A stretch of 64,000 nucleotides of DNA. It comes from an uncultured Psychromonas sp. (lineage in GTDB: Bacteria; Pseudomonadota; Gammaproteobacteria; Enterobacterales; Psychromonadaceae). The position numbers and the translations under genes are program-made. The notes under the pieces were generated by a model, which searched no databases, had not been told where the DNA came from, and saw nothing but the letters and a program-made list of their open reading frames with translations. The stretch lies in contig NZ_CANLFB010000005.1 of NCBI RefSeq assembly GCF_947489755.1, forward strand, positions 1-64,000, read 5' to 3'. Below are positions 19,065 through 29,018 of the stretch, piece after piece; within the stretch, counting starts at the first letter, position 1; each line of letters starts with the position of its first letter.

Positions 19065-20417
19065 ATGATTTCACATATTAGTCCCGTTGGTAGTATGGCA
19101 CTACTTTCTCAATTAGAAGTAAATCAACTTAAATACAGTGCCTCTTGCGAAACTTATCAATTATTCAGACAATGCTCTTTAGCCGTTTTAAAATCAGGTA
19201 GCCATACCGATAGCAGTAAAGAGATTCTAGAACGACACAAAGACTTTGAAATTAATGTACTGCATCAAGAGCGCGGCGTAATTTTAGAGCTATTAAATCC
19301 ACCTGAAGATGCCTATATCGATGGTGCTCTGATCAGAGGCATGCAAGATCATTTGTTTTCCGTATTACGTGATTTATTGTATGTAAACACACAGTTACAG
19401 CCAGCCCTCTCATCAGAGTTCAGTAGTGAACAAGCCACCAGTTTAGTTTTTTCAATTCTACGTAATGCCAATGTATTAAAAGCAGGTGTCAGCCCAAATG
19501 TTGTTGTTTGTTGGGGTGGGCATTCAATTAACGATATTGAATTTGCTTATACACGAGAAGTGGGTAACCAATTAGGTTTAAGAGAGCTTAATATTTGCAC
19601 AGGTTGTGGGCCAGGTGCAATGGAAGGCCCAATGAAAGGTGCTGCAGTTGGTCATGCTAAGCAACGCGTCAGTAATGGGCGTTATATTGGCTTAACAGAA
19701 CCGGGAATTATTGCGGCCGAGCCACCAAACCCAATCGTTAATGAACTGGTTATTCTACCTGATATCGAAAAACGCTTAGAAGCTTTTGTTCGTTTCACAC
19801 ACAGTATTGTTATTTTCCCTGGTGGCCCAGGCACAGCGGAAGAACTGTTATATATTCTTGGGATCATGATGCATCCTGAAAATAAACGTCAGCCTTTACC
19901 GATTGTATTAACAGGCCCCGCAAGTAGCGCTGATTATTTCAAAGCGATTGATGAGTTTATTGTTAATACTTTAGGCACAGAGGCACAAGCACATTATCAG
20001 ATCATTATTGACGATGCGCCTTTGGTTGCTAAATTAATTAAAAAATCAATGCACCGCGTGAAAGAGTACCGCAAAGCAATTGGTGATGCTTACTCGTTCA
20101 ACTGGACACTAAAAATTGCTGAAGACTTTCAAGTTCCGTTTATCCCAAACCATGAAAATATGGCTAATTTAGTCTTACACCGCGACCAACCAAAAGAGCA
20201 ATTAGCATCAAATTTACGACGTGTATTCTCTGGCATTGTAGGCGGTAACGTTAAAGATGAAGGTATTAAATCAATCGAAGAAAATGGTCCATTCCAACTC
20301 ACCGGTGAAAAAGATTTAATATTGCGTGTAGATAAACTATTAAAAAGCTTTATAGACCAAGGTCGTATGAAATTACCCGGTACGGCTTACACTCCTTGTT
20401 ATAAGATAAAAACCTAA
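19065..20417 (+). CDS. ppnN: nucleotide 5'-monophosphate nucleosidase PpnN
   Basis: A 450-residue LOG-family enzyme (E. coli PpnN/YgdH 454 residues) that hydrolyses purine and pyrimidine nucleoside monophosphates to free base plus ribose 5-phosphate and responds to (p)ppGpp in E. coli. The Rossmann-like core carries [16 protein letters not shown] (about residues 184-199) and the family signature [16 protein letters not shown] (about 253-268). A ribosome-binding site AAGGAG lies just upstream. xni follows after a single base, implying a two-gene operon, as found around ygdH/xni in E. coli. Confidence 0.94.
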   Translation: MISHISPVGSMALLSQLEVNQLKYSASCETYQLFRQCSLAVLKSGSHTDSSKEILERHKDFEINVLHQERGVILELLNPPEDAYIDGALIRGMQDHLFSVLRDLLYVNTQLQPALSSEFSSEQATSLVFSILRNANVLKAGVSPNVVVCWGGHSINDIEFAYTREVGNQLGLRELNICTGCGPGAMEGPMKGAAVGHAKQRVSNGRYIGLTEPGIIAAEPPNPIVNELVILPDIEKRLEAFVRFTHSIVIFPGGPGTAEELLYILGIMMHPENKRQPLPIVLTGPASSADYFKAIDEFIVNTLGTEAQAHYQIIIDDAPLVAKLIKKSMHRVKEYRKAIGDAYSFNWTLKIAEDFQVPFIPNHENMANLVLHRDQPKEQLASNLRRVFSGIVGGNVKDEGIKSIEENGPFQLTGEKDLILRVDKLLKSFIDQGRMKLPGTAYTPCYKIKT

Positions 20418-20418
20418 T

Positions 20419-21204
20419 ATGAGTGCTTCACTATTAATCATAGATGCGATGAATTTAATTCGTCGTATCTATGCTGTTCAAGAAAAACAGAATGCTAAAC
20501 AAGAGTTTGCCTTAAGTGCAACGAACAACACTGCCTGTAATGCATTACAAAAAATGTTACGAGCGCACCAACCGACCCATGTTATTTGTGTTTTTGATAG
20601 CCATCAAGAAAGCTGGCGCCATCAACTGTTACCCGAATATAAACAAGGTCGAAAACCAATCCCCCCAGCATTAAAAGCTTATTTACCGACTATCCAAGAT
20701 GCATTTTATGAAATGGGAATTGAATCTTTAGTGACAGAGCAAGATGAAGCCGATGACTTAATTGCAACGCTTGCCTATAAAATAACATACAGGCAACAAC
20801 GCTGTATTATTGTATCAACAGACAAAGGGTTTTATCAGCTACTGAATGCTTACACCAGTATTTACGATTACTTTCAATCGTTACATATGGACAGCTATTA
20901 TGTAGAGCATAAATTGGGATTGAAAATTAATCAGCTAACTGACTATTGGGCGATCATAGGTATTAGTAGCAGTCATATCAAAGGTGTAGAAGGTGTTGGT
21001 AACAAAGGCGCGTTAGCTCTATTACAACAATATCAAAGTTTAGATGCCATGTTAGCTCATCCGCAAACAGAACCCGTTGATAAGCGTTTGTTAAAGGTAC
21101 AAGAAAATTATCATGATGCACTGCTATCAAAGCAATTAGTCTCATTAAAAACCCAAATTGAACTTGGTTTTAATTTAAAAGATTTACGTTATCAAAAAAA
21201 ATAA
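20419..21204 (+). CDS. xni: flap endonuclease Xni (exonuclease IX)
   Basis: A 261-residue member of the 5'-nuclease family, similar to the nuclease part of DNA polymerase I. Acidic metal-site residues are seen in SLLIIDAMNLIRRIY, VICVFDSHQESWRHQLLPEY and EQDEADDLIATLA. The helix-hairpin-helix segment IKGVEGVGNKGALALLQQY lies at about residues 193-211. E. coli Xni is 251 residues. It starts one base after the ppnN stop codon. Confidence 0.92.
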   Translation: MSASLLIIDAMNLIRRIYAVQEKQNAKQEFALSATNNTACNALQKMLRAHQPTHVICVFDSHQESWRHQLLPEYKQGRKPIPPALKAYLPTIQDAFYEMGIESLVTEQDEADDLIATLAYKITYRQQRCIIVSTDKGFYQLLNAYTSIYDYFQSLHMDSYYVEHKLGLKINQLTDYWAIIGISSSHIKGVEGVGNKGALALLQQYQSLDAMLAHPQTEPVDKRLLKVQENYHDALLSKQLVSLKTQIELGFNLKDLRYQKK

Positions 21205-21626
21205 TACTTAGACGTTAAATAGTCACTACAAATGTTAAATATCGAGTAATTTAAATGAACATTATATCAAATTAGATGACCAATAGACTTACCCCTTAAA
21301 TACGCAATATGAGCCCAGCACAATATTCACTAATGGCTCTTCGAAGGCGTGATGCAATACTGCTATATAACATCTTATGGATCATCTTTATGGAGACTAA
21401 TAGAGTTAAGTTTGTGAGTTAAATTTTAGTAAAGAAAATGGCTTTATAGCAAATGTAAGTTAACAAAAAAGTCTGCTTTTTTACTAACATCACAACACAG
21501 ATGTCATTATGTTAACCAGTAAAAATAGGTCAACTTTTTAACCGATTTGGTACAATGTTTTTATAAAAATGAAGCGTGGCTAACGATTGGTCACAATACT
21601 CAGAAATGAATGATGGAGTTTTAACT
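21205..21626. other. intergenic region, no gene seen
   Basis: This stretch of 422 bases follows xni. I see no complete terminator, repeat or credible small gene. The last 50 bases include two further possible start codons (GTG 21576, ATG 21606) in frame with the downstream gene. Confidence 0.6.
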
Positions 21627-23345
21627 GTGAAGAAATTATTAATCCCTATCGCTGTCGTTGCCGTTGGTGCTTCAGCTTACATATACCAACAACAAGGTTC
21701 AGATGATAATGTATTAAGCTACGTTCCTGCTGATACGCCCTTCTTTGCTGGACAATTAACACCTTTCCCTATTAAAGATTATATTGCTTCTTCTCCGCAT
21801 TTAATTGATCCATCAGATCAAGCTCAAATTGAATCTTTATATGACCAAGATACACCTTCAATGCACTTTTTAGCTAATTTAATGAAAGCTTATCAAGATG
21901 GTTTATCAGATGCAGACTTGTTGGTTAAAACATTTGGTTTAGCAGATCAAGTACGTGGTTACTTTTACACTTTGGGTTTATTACCCGTGTTAAAAATTGA
22001 AGTTCAAAACCCACAGGCTATCTGGGATTTATTAGACAAAAATGAGCAAGAAACAGGTTTCATTCATAAAGAAGGTAAACTGAAAGACTTAGCTTACCGA
22101 ACTTACCCGTTAACAGAAAACAACAACGGAAAATCAATCAATCTACTGGTTGCACAGTCAAACGGTATGCTCACAGTCACAATTGAAGGTGACTTTGTAT
22201 CTGAAGACCTATTGGCAATGGCACTGGGTTTAGAAAAACCAAATAAATCATTAGCCGATACAAACACTATTTCCGATATCATTAAACAACATGAATTCTC
22301 TGATGCTAGTGTTGGCTTCATCAACAATATCGAAATCATAAAAGGGTTAACGAGCAAAGGCGACAATCAGCTTGCTAAACAGTTAACTGAACTTAGTAAA
22401 GAAGAGGGTCAAAACCCATTTGAAATGCTCCAAACAGACGTCTGTAAAAACGAGTTTAATGGCATTGCAAAAAACTGGCCTCGCACTGTATTTGGTTATA
22501 CTCAAATGGACATCAGTAAAGACGAATCAACATTAGGGTTCTCAGCGGTCATCGAAAGTAAAAACCAAGTCATATTAGATGCCCTGAAAGCATTACGTGG
22601 TTACATTCCTAACTACACTCAGAATTTTGATAATAACGTCATTGCAACATCAATTGGTTTAGATGTTAGTCAACTTTCTAGCTCTCTTACAGATATTCTA
22701 GCGAACTTAATAACGCCAAGTTACCAATGCGCGCCGCTAGCAGATATGCAATATCAAATTGAAGTAAGTGGTCAATCATTATCGATGTTAGGAATGGGTG
22801 CAAATATGGCTGCTGGCGTTAAAGGCGTTAGCGGTGCAATATTTGATTACAGTATTTCTGAAAATAATGACCAAGCACAATTGGATACCTTTGATGCATT
22901 ATTAGCAATACACGTTGATAATCCAGTCGCTATTTTTAACTCGGTTAAAATGTTTGTGCCTCAGTTACAACAAGTTGACTTAACTAATAATGGCCCAGCG
23001 ATATCATTAAAGAACCTGTTCCCAACACCAGCTGAATTAAACTTAGATCCACAACTGGCGATCAAAGGTAATCATTTAATCATTTATAATGGTAACAAAG
23101 GTTTACAGGAAGCTGAAAAATTAGCACTTGAGAAGTTATCAGCTAATGGGATTTATCAATTATCTTTTGATGCGAAGAAAATATTAACGCCAATTTCAGA
23201 TGCGGCAAAACTAGCGGGTGAAATTATTCCAGAAGAAGCAATGTTCTTAATGGACTACGATGCGCGGATGAATATTAATTTAGATATTAACGATCAAGGC
23301 ATACGCTTCGATTCAGTCGTTAATAATAAATCACCTAAAAAATAA
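21627..23345 (+). CDS. hypothetical anchored periplasmic protein
   Basis: I do not recognise a named family. The GTG start at 21627 is preferred because GGAG lies eight bases upstream and the protein then opens VKKLLIPIAVVAVGASAYIY, an uncleaved signal anchor or signal peptide. Starts at 21576 and 21606 would add up to 17 polar residues. The remaining 550 residues look exported and soluble, with the segment LSYVPADTPFFAGQLTPFPI near the anchor. Only one Cys pair is obvious (TDVCKNEF and PSYQCAPL), possibly disulfide linked. Similar long proteins occur as conserved hypotheticals in marine gammaproteobacteria, from memory only. A tetraloop terminator follows. Confidence 0.75.
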   Translation: MKKLLIPIAVVAVGASAYIYQQQGSDDNVLSYVPADTPFFAGQLTPFPIKDYIASSPHLIDPSDQAQIESLYDQDTPSMHFLANLMKAYQDGLSDADLLVKTFGLADQVRGYFYTLGLLPVLKIEVQNPQAIWDLLDKNEQETGFIHKEGKLKDLAYRTYPLTENNNGKSINLLVAQSNGMLTVTIEGDFVSEDLLAMALGLEKPNKSLADTNTISDIIKQHEFSDASVGFINNIEIIKGLTSKGDNQLAKQLTELSKEEGQNPFEMLQTDVCKNEFNGIAKNWPRTVFGYTQMDISKDESTLGFSAVIESKNQVILDALKALRGYIPNYTQNFDNNVIATSIGLDVSQLSSSLTDILANLITPSYQCAPLADMQYQIEVSGQSLSMLGMGANMAAGVKGVSGAIFDYSISENNDQAQLDTFDALLAIHVDNPVAIFNSVKMFVPQLQQVDLTNNGPAISLKNLFPTPAELNLDPQLAIKGNHLIIYNGNKGLQEAEKLALEKLSANGIYQLSFDAKKILTPISDAAKLAGEIIPEEAMFLMDYDARMNINLDINDQGIRFDSVVNNKSPKK

Positions 23346-23380
23346 GCTTACATTTTCTTTTGTAACATCGCTTTAATTTA

Positions 23381-23404
23381 AAACTGGCTTCGGCCAGTTT
23401 TTTT
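23381..23404 (+). terminator. rho-independent terminator with UUCG loop
   Basis: The arms AAACTGGC and GCCAGTTT enclose TTCG, the extra-stable tetraloop, followed by seven T. It ends the hypothetical gene upstream. Confidence 0.9.
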
Positions 23405-23523
23405 ATTAGGCATTCTGCTTGCTTTTTCCCCTAACGACACCTCAATCGATTCTAATTTAGTTTTTACGCTAGCTAATAAAATCAGTTATTCTATAATTGC
23501 GCAAAATTCACACAAAGAATTTA

Positions 23524-23576
23524 ACCCCAAAGGCTAGAGGGAATAGGCCTCCACCTCCGTTAGTAATGGAAAAATT
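23524..23576 (+). promoter_or_regulatory. GC-rich structured leader of the purine permease gene
   Basis: The 50 bases before the permease start are much richer in G and C than the surroundings and can pair GAGG with CCTC around GAATAGG. A CCACCTCC stretch could also pair with purine-rich ribosome-binding sequence. It does not match the purine, preQ1 or guanidine riboswitch consensus patterns I know. A regulatory role is only an inference. Confidence 0.3.
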
Positions 23577-24872
23577 ATGTTAGAAAAATTATTTAAACTA
23601 AGCGCGAACAACAGCAATGTTAAAACAGAAATTGTTGCTGGTTTTACGACTTTCTTAACCATGGCTTATATCATTTTTGTTAATCCATCAATGTTATCAG
23701 CAACGGGTATGGATTCAGGAGCTGTCTTTGTTGCAACCTGTTTAGCCGCAGCCGTTGGTTGTTTCATCATGGGATTATATGCTAACTACCCTGTTGCGCT
23801 AGCACCAGGAATGGGGCTTAATGCTTTCTTCTCATACGTAGTTGTTTTACACATGGGTTACACTTGGGAAGTGGCATTAGGCGCAGTATTCCTATCGGGT
23901 GTTTGCTTTACTTTATTAAGTTTATTTAAAATTCGTGAATGGATAATCAACTCAATTCCATTACCGATGCGTAAAGGTATTGCAGCCGGTATTGGTTTAT
24001 TTCTTGCGTTAATCGCACTTAAAAATGCAGGTATTGTAGTTGCCAACCCAGCGACACTCGTTGGGCTAGGTGACATGACATCACTTCCAGCAGTGCTTGC
24101 TTGTGTAGCGTTTATTGCAACTATCGCCTTAGCGCATTTTCGCGTTAAAGGTGGCGTCATGTTCGCTATTTTAGGCGTGACGATTATTGGTTTGATAGTG
24201 GGCGATGTTCAATACACCGGTATCATCTCAATGCCACCAAGTATTGCCCCGACTTTCATGCAAATGGATATCGCTGGTGCGTTTAATGTTGGCATGGTTA
24301 GTGTTGTTTTTGCATTCTTATTTGTCGATTTATTTGATACCTCAGGTACCTTAATCGCTGTCGCAGATAAAGCTAAATTATTAGATAAAGACGGTAACTT
24401 ACCTCGTTTAAACCGTGCTTTATTAGCCGATAGTGGCGCATCAATAGCAGGGTCAATGTTAGGTACATCAACCACAACAAGTTACATAGAAAGTGTCGCG
24501 GGTGTTGCTGAAGGTGGTCGTACTGGTTTAACGGCTGTCGTTGTAGGTGTTTTATTCTTACTGGCTTTATTCTTTGCGCCATTAGCAGGTATGGTACCCG
24601 CTTACGCGACTGCTGGTGCGTTATTGTATGTTGCAGTATTAATGGTTGGTGGCTTAAAAAGCATTAACTGGGAAGATATCACAGAAGCAGCTCCAGTCGT
24701 GATTATTGCATTAATGATGCCATTAACATTCTCAATAGCGAATGGTATCTCGATTGGTTTTATTGCTTATGCGGCTATTAAAGTAGCTAGTGGTAAATCA
24801 AAAGAGTTAACCCTCAGTGTTTGGTTCTTAGCTATTTTATTCTTAGCTAAACTTATTTTCTTTCCAGGTTAA
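23577..24872 (+). CDS. NCS2 family purine permease (AzgA/GhxP-like)
   Basis: A 431-residue permease with 12-14 membrane segments, belonging to the adenine/guanine/hypoxanthine branch of NCS2 transporters. Diagnostic segments are AGFTTFLTMAYIIFVNPSML (residues 23-42), NYPVALAPGMGLNAFFSYVV (about 70-89), FVDLFDTSGTLIAVADKA (about 249-266) and GTSTTTSYIESVAGVAEGGR (about 296-315). These match E. coli GhxP/GhxQ and AdeP/AdeQ. The exact base carried (guanine/hypoxanthine or adenine) cannot be settled here. Confidence 0.9.
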   Translation: MLEKLFKLSANNSNVKTEIVAGFTTFLTMAYIIFVNPSMLSATGMDSGAVFVATCLAAAVGCFIMGLYANYPVALAPGMGLNAFFSYVVVLHMGYTWEVALGAVFLSGVCFTLLSLFKIREWIINSIPLPMRKGIAAGIGLFLALIALKNAGIVVANPATLVGLGDMTSLPAVLACVAFIATIALAHFRVKGGVMFAILGVTIIGLIVGDVQYTGIISMPPSIAPTFMQMDIAGAFNVGMVSVVFAFLFVDLFDTSGTLIAVADKAKLLDKDGNLPRLNRALLADSGASIAGSMLGTSTTTSYIESVAGVAEGGRTGLTAVVVGVLFLLALFFAPLAGMVPAYATAGALLYVAVLMVGGLKSINWEDITEAAPVVIIALMMPLTFSIANGISIGFIAYAAIKVASGKSKELTLSVWFLAILFLAKLIFFPG

Positions 24873-24887
24873 GCTAAGCAGTAATAT

Positions 24888-25051
24888 GATACCAATCTGA
24901 ATAAATAAATGATCTATTTAGGCGTTAGGGAAAATGGATCATAGCAAGGTGTTGATTGCAGTAACTAGTTATTCTCATTACAACATTAACAACAAAACTA
25001 GCGCTTATTTTAACAAGCACAAATGATGAGATAATGACTTAGATTGGTATT
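24888..25051. repeat. MITE-like element with terminal inverted repeats
   Basis: A 164-bp non-coding block starts GATACCAATCTGA and ends TTAGATTGGTATT, 13-base ends that are inverted copies with two mismatches. It lies between the permease gene and the next terminator and has no open frame. Repeats with ATACCAAT-type ends are common in Vibrio and Shewanella relatives, recalled from general knowledge. This is probably a non-autonomous mobile repeat. Confidence 0.6.
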
Positions 25052-25064
25052 AATTATTAATATT

Positions 25065-25103
25065 AAAAAGCCCCGCTTTATACCAATAGAGCGGGGCTTT
25101 TTT
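25065..25103. terminator. rho-independent terminator, bidirectional
   Basis: The arms AAAAAGCCCCGCT and AGCGGGGCTTTTT enclose a 12-base loop. It lies between the converging permease and dehydrogenase genes and can end both. Confidence 0.9.
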
Positions 25104-25120
25104 ACGAATTTTTAATGGCT

Positions 25121-26053
25121 CTACTGACTATCTACAAAGCTATTAATGTTATCTATTACTTTTCCTATTAAGCATTCACGGGCTTCTACACTTGCCCAAG
25201 CTGTATGCGGTGTTATCACTAAACGATGTGATGCTTTTAATGATAGATAAGGGTGATTAGCTAACATCGGCTCAACCGCTAGTACGTCAGTTGCATGATA
25301 GATATCTTGTGTTTCTAACGCCTCAGCCATCGCAGCTTCGTCGATAATACCACCTCGCCCTAAATTCATGATCACAGCCCCTGCTTTTAACTGTTTTAGC
25401 TGTTCAGCACCAATCAGGTTTTCAGTTTGTGCATTAAATGGCGCATGGATAGAAATAACATCACATTCACTTAATAATGTTGCTAAGCTAACTTGTGGAA
25501 TACTTTGTTGGGTATTTTTACCTGACGTCGAGTAATAACAAACATCACATCCAAAAGCACCCGCAAGTTCAGCAACACGTTGCCCTATAGTGCCCATTGC
25601 GATAATGCCCCAACGTTTGCCTTTCAACTCATAAAAAGGGCGTGCTATGTGCGTAAATATTGGGCTGTCACACCATTGTTTTTCCGCGATATATTGATCG
25701 TAATAACGGCTTTGATGAATTAACTGAAATAATAAAGAAAAAGTTGATTGGCTAACGCTTTCAGTTGAATAACCCGATACATTTTTAACTTCAATTCCGG
25801 CCTTTTCAGCAGCAATTAAATCAACATTATTAGTCCCTGTTGCTGAAATACAAATTAGCTTTAACTCAGGATGACTTGCCATATGCTCAGCGGTGATCAC
25901 CACCTTATTAGTAATAACGACTTGTTGCCCAGCCAATCTTTCTGACGTTTCTTCTGAGCTTGTTGTTTGATAAACAGTGAGCTCTCCTAACCCATCAAAA
26001 ACCGATAAATCACTATCACCTAACGTTAATGCATCTAATAAAACAATATTCAT
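25121..26053 (-). CDS. D-2-hydroxyacid dehydrogenase (NAD-dependent)
   Basis: A 310-residue member of the D-2-hydroxyacid dehydrogenase family, closest in type to glycerate/hydroxypyruvate-reductase-like enzymes. It has the NAD-binding turn WGIIAMGTIGQRVAELAG (about residues 146-163), the conserved MNLGRGGIIDEAAMAEAL with the catalytic Arg region (about 229-246) and the catalytic His in LVITPHTAWASVEAR (about 279-293). The first Gly of the usual GxGxxG is Ala (AMGTIG), which is unusual. The substrate cannot be fixed without a tree. Confidence 0.87.
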   Translation of the reverse strand: MNIVLLDALTLGDSDLSVFDGLGELTVYQTTSSEETSERLAGQQVVITNKVVITAEHMASHPELKLICISATGTNNVDLIAAEKAGIEVKNVSGYSTESVSQSTFSLLFQLIHQSRYYDQYIAEKQWCDSPIFTHIARPFYELKGKRWGIIAMGTIGQRVAELAGAFGCDVCYYSTSGKNTQQSIPQVSLATLLSECDVISIHAPFNAQTENLIGAEQLKQLKAGAVIMNLGRGGIIDEAAMAEALETQDIYHATDVLAVEPMLANHPYLSLKASHRLVITPHTAWASVEARECLIGKVIDNINSFVDSQ

Positions 26054-26457
26054 TTCTATTCCTTAATCCGAAAAAGCTAATAAATTGAGAGTCTTAGATA
26101 TACAGGATTTTTAAGTAGAAGTACAAATTGTCAATGTTAAAAAATCAAGAAGAGAGAGGTGAGTTAAATGATCAAACATAAACCGTAGTCATAACAAATC
26201 AACCAAAGATAATCGTATGGTTACATGCTTAAATTTATTTAAAGTTTATAGATAAACTTTATTTATTGGCTATATCGATACAAATAAAACAGACGCTGAA
26301 TAAACACATCGATTACTGTACTATTCGCGCATATTTTCTAAAACCAAGTTAACAAAGAGCTAAAACAAGCAAAACAACTTGGCTAATAGCGAATACAATC
26401 ACTAACATAACCAGTCGTTACATGATGGTCATAACACGCAATAAATGAGTAGTAAGA
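26054..26457. other. intergenic region between divergent genes
   Basis: An AT-rich stretch of 404 bases between the dehydrogenase (minus) and the Cys-cluster gene (plus). It should hold both promoters. I see a short inverted repeat AAAGTTTATAGATAAACTTT near 26240 that could be an operator or weak hairpin, but no gene or RNA. Confidence 0.5.
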
Positions 26458-27000
26458 ATGAGTGAAGATAACGAATCACATTTAGTCAAAAATCGAGAAT
26501 GTGGAGAATGTACAGCCTGTTGTGTTGAACTTCTTATTGATGACAAAAATTTCAAGAAACCAGCCAACCAAGCTTGTGAAAATTTAATGGAAGCAGGCGG
26601 TTGTAAAATTTATCTGCAACGTCCTTCTGTTTGTCAAGATTGGTATTGTGCATGGCGCTTTATGGGGCAATTGGATGACAGTTGGCGCCCAGATCTGTCA
26701 GGCATCATGTTACGTTCTGATGAAAATGGCATTATCTTTCAACCGATACAAGATCCTAAAGTTGTCTTAATTAGAGATCGTGCAATAGAACTGATTGGTG
26801 GTGGTGTTGCACAAGGTATTCCGATGTCATTGTCTATCCCAACAAAGGCTGGATATCGTAGTTATGGCTTGTCTTTAAATGAACCGTTAGAGGAAGCGGT
26901 ACAGTCTAGAAACTTAGTGATCATTCAAGACAAGTTACTAGAACTGATCGACTTTGCCGCATCACAAAATACTAGCCCGATCCCCATTCTTGAAGTCTAA
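26458..27000 (+). CDS. YkgJ-like cysteine-cluster protein
   Basis: A 180-residue cytosolic protein. The N-terminus carries CGECTACCVEL (Cys15, 18, 21, 22), followed by QACENLMEAGGCKIYLQRPS and VCQDWYCAW, giving seven or eight spaced cysteines. This pattern matches the YkgJ/UPF0153 Fe-S or zinc cluster family. The function of the family is not established. The C-terminal 100 residues have no recognisable motif. A terminator lies 37 bases beyond the stop. Confidence 0.72.
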   Translation: MSEDNESHLVKNRECGECTACCVELLIDDKNFKKPANQACENLMEAGGCKIYLQRPSVCQDWYCAWRFMGQLDDSWRPDLSGIMLRSDENGIIFQPIQDPKVVLIRDRAIELIGGGVAQGIPMSLSIPTKAGYRSYGLSLNEPLEEAVQSRNLVIIQDKLLELIDFAASQNTSPIPILEV

Positions 27001-27036
27001 AACTGAAGGCTTATATTTTAATGACGCTCAAATAAC

Positions 27037-27073
27037 AAAAAGGTAATCATGCTTAATGCAAGATTACCTTTTT
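27037..27073. terminator. rho-independent terminator, bidirectional
   Basis: The arms AAAAAGGTAATC and GATTACCTTTTT enclose a 13-base loop. It lies between the convergent Cys-cluster and FAD-oxidoreductase genes. Confidence 0.88.
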
Positions 27074-27107
27074 CAGTTTTACTTTATTTAGAGTCGAGTA
27101 GTCGCTT

Positions 27108-28736
27108 CTAAGCGTCTAAATCAGCCAACATTTTTAACGCGACTGCTTCAGCAATTTTAATACCATCAATTCCCGCAGATAAAATACCACCAGCATAACC
27201 AGCGCCTTCACCACCTGGGTATAAACCTTGTGTATTAACACTTTGGAAATCGTCACCACGTTTAATTTGGATTGGCGATGAAGTACGTGTTTCAACCCCT
27301 GTTAGCATCGCATCTTTACTATCAAAACCACGAATTTTCTTAGCAAAAGCAGGTAATGCTTCACGAATCGCGTCAATAGCAAACTGTGGCAATGCTTCAC
27401 TCAAATCAGTCATTTTCACGTTTGGTTTATATGATGGTTCAACGTTTTCATAAGGTTTACCGCTACCCGCAGCAAGGAAATCACCAACCATCTGCGCAGG
27501 AGCATCATAATTACTGCCGCCCATAATATAAGCATGGCGCTCTAATTTACGTTGTAGCGCAACCCCTTGTAACGGATCGTTATTAAAGTCTTCAGGTGAA
27601 ATTCCAACCACAATCGCACTATTGGCATTACGCTCACTACGTGAATACTGGCTCATACCATTGGTTACTACGGCATGTTCTTCAGAGGTTGCCGCAACAA
27701 CAACACCACCCGGACACATACAGAAACTATATACACTTCGGCCATTTTTACAGTGATGTACAAGTTTGTAATCGGCAGCACCTAAAATTGGATGTCCTGC
27801 ATTAAGACCAAATCGCGCCTGGTCAATCATCTCTTGCTTATGTTCAATACGGAAACCAATAGAAAATGACTGTGCGTCCATGTGTACGCCTTTGTCATGT
27901 AACATTTGGAAAGTATCACGGGCACTATGACCAATAGCAGCCGTTACGTAACGAGAATGAATCACTTCACCACCGTTTAACGTCACACCCGTCACTTGCT
28001 TATGACCATCAACTTCTTCCATATTGATTTCTTCAACACGTGTTTCAAAACGGATCTCACCACCTAATTCGATGATTTGACGACGCATTTTTTCTACCAT
28101 GGTCACAAGCTTATAGGTACCAATATGCGGTTTACTTACATAGATAATTTCAGCAGGTGCGCCCGCAGCAACAAACTCTTGTTTTACCTTTAAGCCTTTG
28201 AAGCCAGGATCTTTAACTTGGCTATACAATTTACCGTCAGAGAACGTTCCTGCCCCGCCTTCACCAAACTGCACGTTTGATTCAGTATTTAATTCACTGG
28301 TACGCCAAAAACGGAACGTATCTTTTGCACGTTCATGAACAGACTTACCGCGTTCTAATACAATCGGCTTAAAACCCATTTGTGCCAACATTAACGCAAC
28401 GAATAAACCACAAGGTCCCATACCAATAACGAGTGGGCGCTCAGTTAAATCGGCTGGCGCTGTCGCAACATATTTATAATCGGTATCTGGAGAAACACGT
28501 ACATTTTGATCTGTTTCAAAATCACTCAATAATGTCGCTTCGTCAACATCTGTTAAAGTGATATCAAGTGTATAAATCAGTGTTATCTGATTCTTTTTAC
28601 GCGCGTCATAACCACGTTTAAATACATGAATATTAACCAATTGCTGTGCTGTAATATTTAGCTTTGTTAATACAAACTGCTGCAACGCATCTTCATTGTG
28701 GTCGAGCGGTAATTTAACTTGGTTGAGACGTATCAT
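27108..28736 (-). CDS. FAD-dependent oxidoreductase (COG2509-type)
   Basis: A 542-residue flavoprotein. An N-terminal 90-residue domain (opening MIRLNQVKLPLDHNEDALQQ) precedes a dinucleotide-binding fold VIGMGPCGLFVALMLAQMG, with the conserved Glu in IVLERGKSVHERAKD. Further signatures are NVQFGEGGAGTFSDGKLYSQ (about residues 154-173), YSFCMCPGGVVVAATSE and the C-terminal NTQGLYPGGEGAGYAGGI. These define a widespread family of uncharacterised dehydrogenases. Its substrate is unknown; the electron acceptor and role cannot be derived from context. Confidence 0.88.
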   Translation of the reverse strand: MIRLNQVKLPLDHNEDALQQFVLTKLNITAQQLVNIHVFKRGYDARKKNQITLIYTLDITLTDVDEATLLSDFETDQNVRVSPDTDYKYVATAPADLTERPLVIGMGPCGLFVALMLAQMGFKPIVLERGKSVHERAKDTFRFWRTSELNTESNVQFGEGGAGTFSDGKLYSQVKDPGFKGLKVKQEFVAAGAPAEIIYVSKPHIGTYKLVTMVEKMRRQIIELGGEIRFETRVEEINMEEVDGHKQVTGVTLNGGEVIHSRYVTAAIGHSARDTFQMLHDKGVHMDAQSFSIGFRIEHKQEMIDQARFGLNAGHPILGAADYKLVHHCKNGRSVYSFCMCPGGVVVAATSEEHAVVTNGMSQYSRSERNANSAIVVGISPEDFNNDPLQGVALQRKLERHAYIMGGSNYDAPAQMVGDFLAAGSGKPYENVEPSYKPNVKMTDLSEALPQFAIDAIREALPAFAKKIRGFDSKDAMLTGVETRTSSPIQIKRGDDFQSVNTQGLYPGGEGAGYAGGILSAGIDGIKIAEAVALKMLADLDA

Positions 28737-29018
28737 GATTCACCTGAAAAGTGGCTTAAAAAATAAGCGCGTAGTTTACGTGATCTGTTTAGGAAATGTA
28801 ATAATAGCCAGCATATTAAATAGCGATTTAAGCATATTAATTTAATGAAACTTAAGGAAACCTTTCAGCAACGACTTGCTTACTGGCTTATATCTGACAA
28901 CGGCAATAAAAAAGACTAACATCGATATTAAGCCCTCTGTACAGGGCATAAGTTAAAACAAACCAAGCGACCGAGTATTTAGAGAAAATCCTTTGAGATC
29001 ATTGATAAATGGAAAGTG

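Noticed and set aside
23521..23576. Purine or preQ1 riboswitch ahead of the purine permease
   Set aside because: The conserved loop sequences and pairing pattern of those riboswitches are absent.
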